From: Ruminococcus sp.
GTDB taxonomy: Bacteria; Bacillota; Clostridia; Oscillospirales; Ruminococcaceae
Length of the DNA stretch: 33,645 bases
Direction: 5' to 3'
Assembly (NCBI GenBank): GCA_017513795.1
Contig: JAFXEJ010000086.1
Span: forward strand, 1 to 33,645
Shown here: piece by piece, positions 30,993-33,645 of the stretch
Numbering within the stretch: the stretch's first letter is position 1
How the letters are laid out: each line of letters starts with the position of its first letter
Made by a program: the position numbers and the translations under genes
Notes under the pieces: model-generated
Databases searched by the model: none
Told to the model about the DNA's origin: nothing
What the model saw: only the letters and a program-made list of their open reading frames with translations

Positions 30993-31919
30993 TCAGGGAG
31001 TATAATTTCTTACAATTGAAGAAATCACGCCGTCAGTTGTATTTACAATAGTATTTCTATTTCTGAAACCGTAAACATCATCTGAAAGTGCCGCAAATTC
31101 ATCTGCTGTATATGTCTTAGGAGACTCCATAACAGCATTGTCTGTCATAGTGAAATCCTCAGCAAGCGTATATGTATTCACGCCGATCGTATAGTAGGAT
31201 TTAGCACTATTCATGCCGGATTCATAATACACGGAATTATCATTTGTTCTGAATACACGTCCGCCGTTTTCGATTCCGCCGTTGATTATAACTCTGTCGC
31301 CGGATATCTCTGCTGTTTCGACCTTTACCGGAGTTCCGAGGCAATAAACCGTATCTCCGGCAGTCAGTGCCGTAATATCCTTAGCACTGAAATACTCATA
31401 GCCGTAGAGAGTTACAGTAAGCGTATATGTACCGTCGCCAGCCTGTACAAGATCATTCATCGTAAATGATGCCGGAACCTTTGCATTGTTGAACTCACTT
31501 ACATTCTGCTTTCGTGCCATAGGTCCGTTCAGAGCGAAAACTTCTTTTGCTTCTGCGGTTTCTGCGGGAGCTTCAGTAGAAATTTCAATTTCAGCTTCTG
31601 TAGTCACAACTTCAGTGGGAACTTCACTTTCAGCTTCTGTAGTTACTGCTTCAGTGGGAACTTCACTTTCAGCTGCTGTAGTCACAGCTTCGGTAGAAAT
31701 TTCACTTTCAGCTTCTGTAGTTACCGCTTCGGTGGACACTTCTTTTTCCTGTTCTTTGGTTGTTTCCGCAGAAACTGCTTCTGTTGCTGCTGATTCCTCT
31801 GTCTGTGTAGTTTTTTCACCGGAAGAATCTGACGAAGATTCATTTTCTGTCATACCGCATCCGGCAAGTGACATTGAAAGCATTGCTGTCAGAATAATAC
31901 TTAATAAATATTTTTTCAT
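30993..31919 (-). CDS. Lipoprotein with tandem STEAVTT repeats
   Basis: 308 residues. Signal peptide ends in lipobox LAGC with Cys21, so the mature protein is lipid-anchored on the outer face of the membrane. A Ser/Thr/Glu-rich linker (22-125) includes five 13-residue repeats (V/I-S/P-TEAVTTEAES-E type). The globular C-terminal part (130-308) holds ASFTMNDLVQAGDGTYTLTV and TYTADEFAALSDDVYGFRNR, unrecognised. The linker probably spans the cell wall. A TTTTAGGAGC ribosome binding site precedes the ATG. Confidence 0.88.
   Translation of the reverse strand: MKKYLLSIILTAMLSMSLAGCGMTENESSSDSSGEKTTQTEESAATEAVSAETTKEQEKEVSTEAVTTEAESEISTEAVTTAAESEVPTEAVTTEAESEVPTEVVTTEAEIEISTEAPAETAEAKEVFALNGPMARKQNVSEFNNAKVPASFTMNDLVQAGDGTYTLTVTLYGYEYFSAKDITALTAGDTVYCLGTPVKVETAEISGDRVIINGGIENGGRVFRTNDNSVYYESGMNSAKSYYTIGVNTYTLAEDFTMTDNAVMESPKTYTADEFAALSDDVYGFRNRNTIVNTTDGVISSIVRNYTP
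31545..31739 (-). repeat. 39-bp coding minisatellite in the lipoprotein gene
   Basis: Five imperfect 39-bp units encoding VSTEAVTTEAESE, ISTEAVTTAAESE, VPTEAVTTEAESE, VPTEVVTTEAEIE and ISTEAPAETAEAK. Copy number could vary without shifting the frame. Confidence 0.85.
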
Positions 31920-32034
31920 AATAATTGCTCCTAAAATAGTTATAGTTTTATATGAAGACGCAGAACAATCAGGAAAAAATCCGTATCAGATCACTTTTGA
32001 TATTTATGTGTATAATTTCCGGATTACTGCGTAA

Positions 32035-33645
32035 TCAGATATTCAGAGTTTCAATTACAGCCTTTTTCATCAGCACAAGATCAAAGACATCAAGTCTTCC
32101 ATCCTTGCAAAAATCTGCCGCCTGCCAATTGACAAAGTTTGTATCCGGTACATCAATCAGATACTTTTGAAGCAGAACAACATCGGACAGGACAAAGTTT
32201 CCGTCGTTGTTCACATCTCCGCTTGCCGGCTCAGTATCGAGCACATCTACTGTAAATGAATCCTTTGCATTGCCGTACATGACTGTAATGGAATATGTTC
32301 CGGCTTTTGTATTGTCAAACATTGAAGTATCAACTTCTATCGGAACATTGCTTTCAAGAAGTTCATAATAATCCTCGTTCATAATGCAGGCAACAAGCTC
32401 GCCCATGGTATAACTTCCGTTCAGACGCAGACCTGACAGATCAAGTTCTTCTCCGAGCTGATACACCGTCTTATCCGGCAGCTTGCTTACACCAATTCCA
32501 TAGCTTTCAGATACTTCCTGCTTTTCAAGCGGAACCACCATATAATCGTTATATAAAGCAAATGTATATACATCGCCGATCTCGCAGTCAAGCGGATCTA
32601 CTTCAAGAGAAGATGCAAGTACGCTCAGACCGTAATAATACTCTGTATCAGCGTCATCCTTATAACGAACGCTCCAGTGCGCTGAACCGTCGTAAGTTTT
32701 GCTTGTAACGGTCAGATCCTTCTTCTCCATTAAGTCAGCACAGCTGCCTGCTTTGTTCAACACAGCACCCTCGTCAATGGTATAGTGACACGCATGAGCA
32801 TACACCGGATTATCAGCTGCCGGATATACCTTTGTCAGACTTATTTCACCGTCAGCAACAAAAACATCACCATAATTGATATCAGCCGGAGCGTTCTCCC
32901 ATATCACCTTGTCAGCAGTATAACTGCCGTCGGATTTCTGGTAAAAATAACGGAACTGCGGAAGTCCCTCGCCGTATGTACCTACATACACAAAGAATTC
33001 CTCTGCGTCAAATTTCTCATTAATTACAGTTACTTTCTTTACATCGGCAAACTGTTCCGGATAGGTTTCAAGAAATACACCGGAAAATGTCACTTCAAGC
33101 TTCATGCCTACTACTGGCTTGACGTTTTCAAGATGCGAAGCAGATAAAGAAATCAGTTGTTTTGGACTTTCGCTGTTTTTTACAATAAGTGTATTACCTT
33201 TTATCTCTGTAATTTCCACTGTCATTACAGCATTTTCTTTCATATTCTGCTTTTCAAGCGGAACCACCATATAATCGTTATATATAGCAAATGTATATAC
33301 ATCGCCGATCTCGCAGTCAAGCGGATCCACTTCAAGAGAAGAAGCAAATACGCTCAGACCGTAATAATACTCTGTATCAGCGTCATCCTTATAACGAATG
33401 CTCCAGTGCGCTGAACCGTCGTAAGTTGTGCTTGTAACAGTCAGATCCTTTTTCTCCATTAAGTCAGCACAGCTGCCTGCTTTGTTCAATACAGCACTCT
33501 CGTCAATGGTATAGTGATATGCCATAGCATACGCCGGACTATCAGCTGCCGGATATACCTTTGTCAGACTTATTTCACCGTCAGCAACAAAAACATCACC
33601 ATAACTGATGTCAGCCGGAGCGTTCTCCCATATCACCTTGTCAGC
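32035..33645 (-). CDS. Dockerin-containing extracellular protein, 5' end outside window
   Basis: At least 536 codons, open to the right edge. Residues near both ends of the repeat, VIWENAPAD, occur twice 243 residues apart (729 bp), so the visible N-terminal part is a tandem module; about 380 bp are nearly identical between copies. Next comes an Ig-like domain (LPDKTVYQLGEELDLSGLRL to DSFTVDVLD). The C-terminus is a type I dockerin: GDVNNDGNFVLSDVVLLQKY, then ADFCKDGRLDVFDLVLMKKA, the two F-hand calcium repeats that bind a cohesin. It should be secreted and attached to a cellulosome-like scaffold. No catalytic domain is visible in this part. Confidence 0.9.
   Translation of the reverse strand, partial: ADKVIWENAPADISYGDVFVADGEISLTKVYPAADSPAYAMAYHYTIDESAVLNKAGSCADLMEKKDLTVTSTTYDGSAHWSIRYKDDADTEYYYGLSVFASSLEVDPLDCEIGDVYTFAIYNDYMVVPLEKQNMKENAVMTVEITEIKGNTLIVKNSESPKQLISLSASHLENVKPVVGMKLEVTFSGVFLETYPEQFADVKKVTVINEKFDAEEFFVYVGTYGEGLPQFRYFYQKSDGSYTADKVIWENAPADINYGDVFVADGEISLTKVYPAADNPVYAHACHYTIDEGAVLNKAGSCADLMEKKDLTVTSKTYDGSAHWSVRYKDDADTEYYYGLSVLASSLEVDPLDCEIGDVYTFALYNDYMVVPLEKQEVSESYGIGVSKLPDKTVYQLGEELDLSGLRLNGSYTMGELVACIMNEDYYELLESNVPIEVDTSMFDNTKAGTYSITVMYGNAKDSFTVDVLDTEPASGDVNNDGNFVLSDVVLLQKYLIDVPDTNFVNWQAADFCKDGRLDVFDLVLMKKAVIETLNI
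32520..33645 (-). repeat. 729-bp tandem modules within the dockerin gene
   Basis: The segment 33250-33645 aligns with 32521-32916 with few differences, offset by exactly 729 bases (243 codons). The left, non-identical part of each unit differs because the second copy leads into the Ig-like domain. The repeat number beyond the window is unknown. Confidence 0.85.

Noticed and set aside
31486-32034. 182-codon plus-strand frame rich in Ala/Ser/Val
   Set aside because: Shadow of the repeat-rich lipoprotein gene on the other strand.
1-33645. CRISPR array
   Set aside because: The only regular repeats are short AT-rich words, palindromic cassettes and coding repeats; there are no evenly spaced repeat-spacer units or cas genes.

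Overview
The window looks like chromosome from a gut or rumen Ruminococcus-type Firmicute (Oscillospiraceae). Signs are a type I dockerin protein (cellulosome-style) at the right edge, textbook sigma-A promoters (TTGACA-17-TATAAT), strong AGGAGG ribosome binding sites, about 40% GC, and a folate-sensing riboswitch ahead of an ECF folate transporter gene.

Left part (1-9.3 kb), housekeeping: a 5'-truncated solute-binding lipoprotein-like gene; an unusual HTH-cupin-acyl-CoA synthetase fusion with its own promoter and operator-like palindromes; a THF riboswitch-folT-folC folate operon; a YbgC-like thioesterase; an alpha/beta hydrolase; and tRNA-Trp(CCA). The gaps between these genes hold a family of modular palindromic repeats. 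One copy (4878-5208) has terminal inverted repeats and a perfect 9-bp target duplication, so it is a MITE-like element.

Middle part (about 9.5-30.2 kb), accessory island directly after tRNA-Trp. It is bracketed by two directly repeated genes for an Ala-tRNA(Pro) deacylase-like protein (94% identical proteins). It holds a class II Fic protein under two operator-like palindromes; an AAC(3)-family acetyltransferase; a tightly coupled minus-strand operon (DUF960 protein, zinc-ribbon/LIM-like amidoligase, 59-aa hydrophobic peptide, stand-alone class II glutamine amidotransferase, serine recombinase); a mini mobilisation module (ribbon-helix-helix protein plus short relaxase); an AAA ATPase with a C-terminal nuclease-like domain; a PhzF protein; and a type III restriction-modification locus. 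In that last locus the accessory SNF2-like helicase is cut short, a HEPN-like (RxxxxH) protein sits before mod, and mod has an AT-rich central recognition segment. A flavodoxin-like protein, a DUF3795 protein, a broken HELIH metallopeptidase fragment and two small orphan genes follow.

Right part (30.9-33.6 kb): a lipoprotein with a 13-residue tandem repeat, and the 3' part of a dockerin protein with 729-bp near-identical tandem modules.

The best candidate for a little-described system is the amidoligase/GATase-II/peptide/recombinase operon: the GATase would release ammonia from glutamine, the amidoligase could use it to form an amide on a peptide or protein, and the 59-aa product is a possible substrate or membrane partner. 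Functions are inferred from motifs read by eye; no database search was run.
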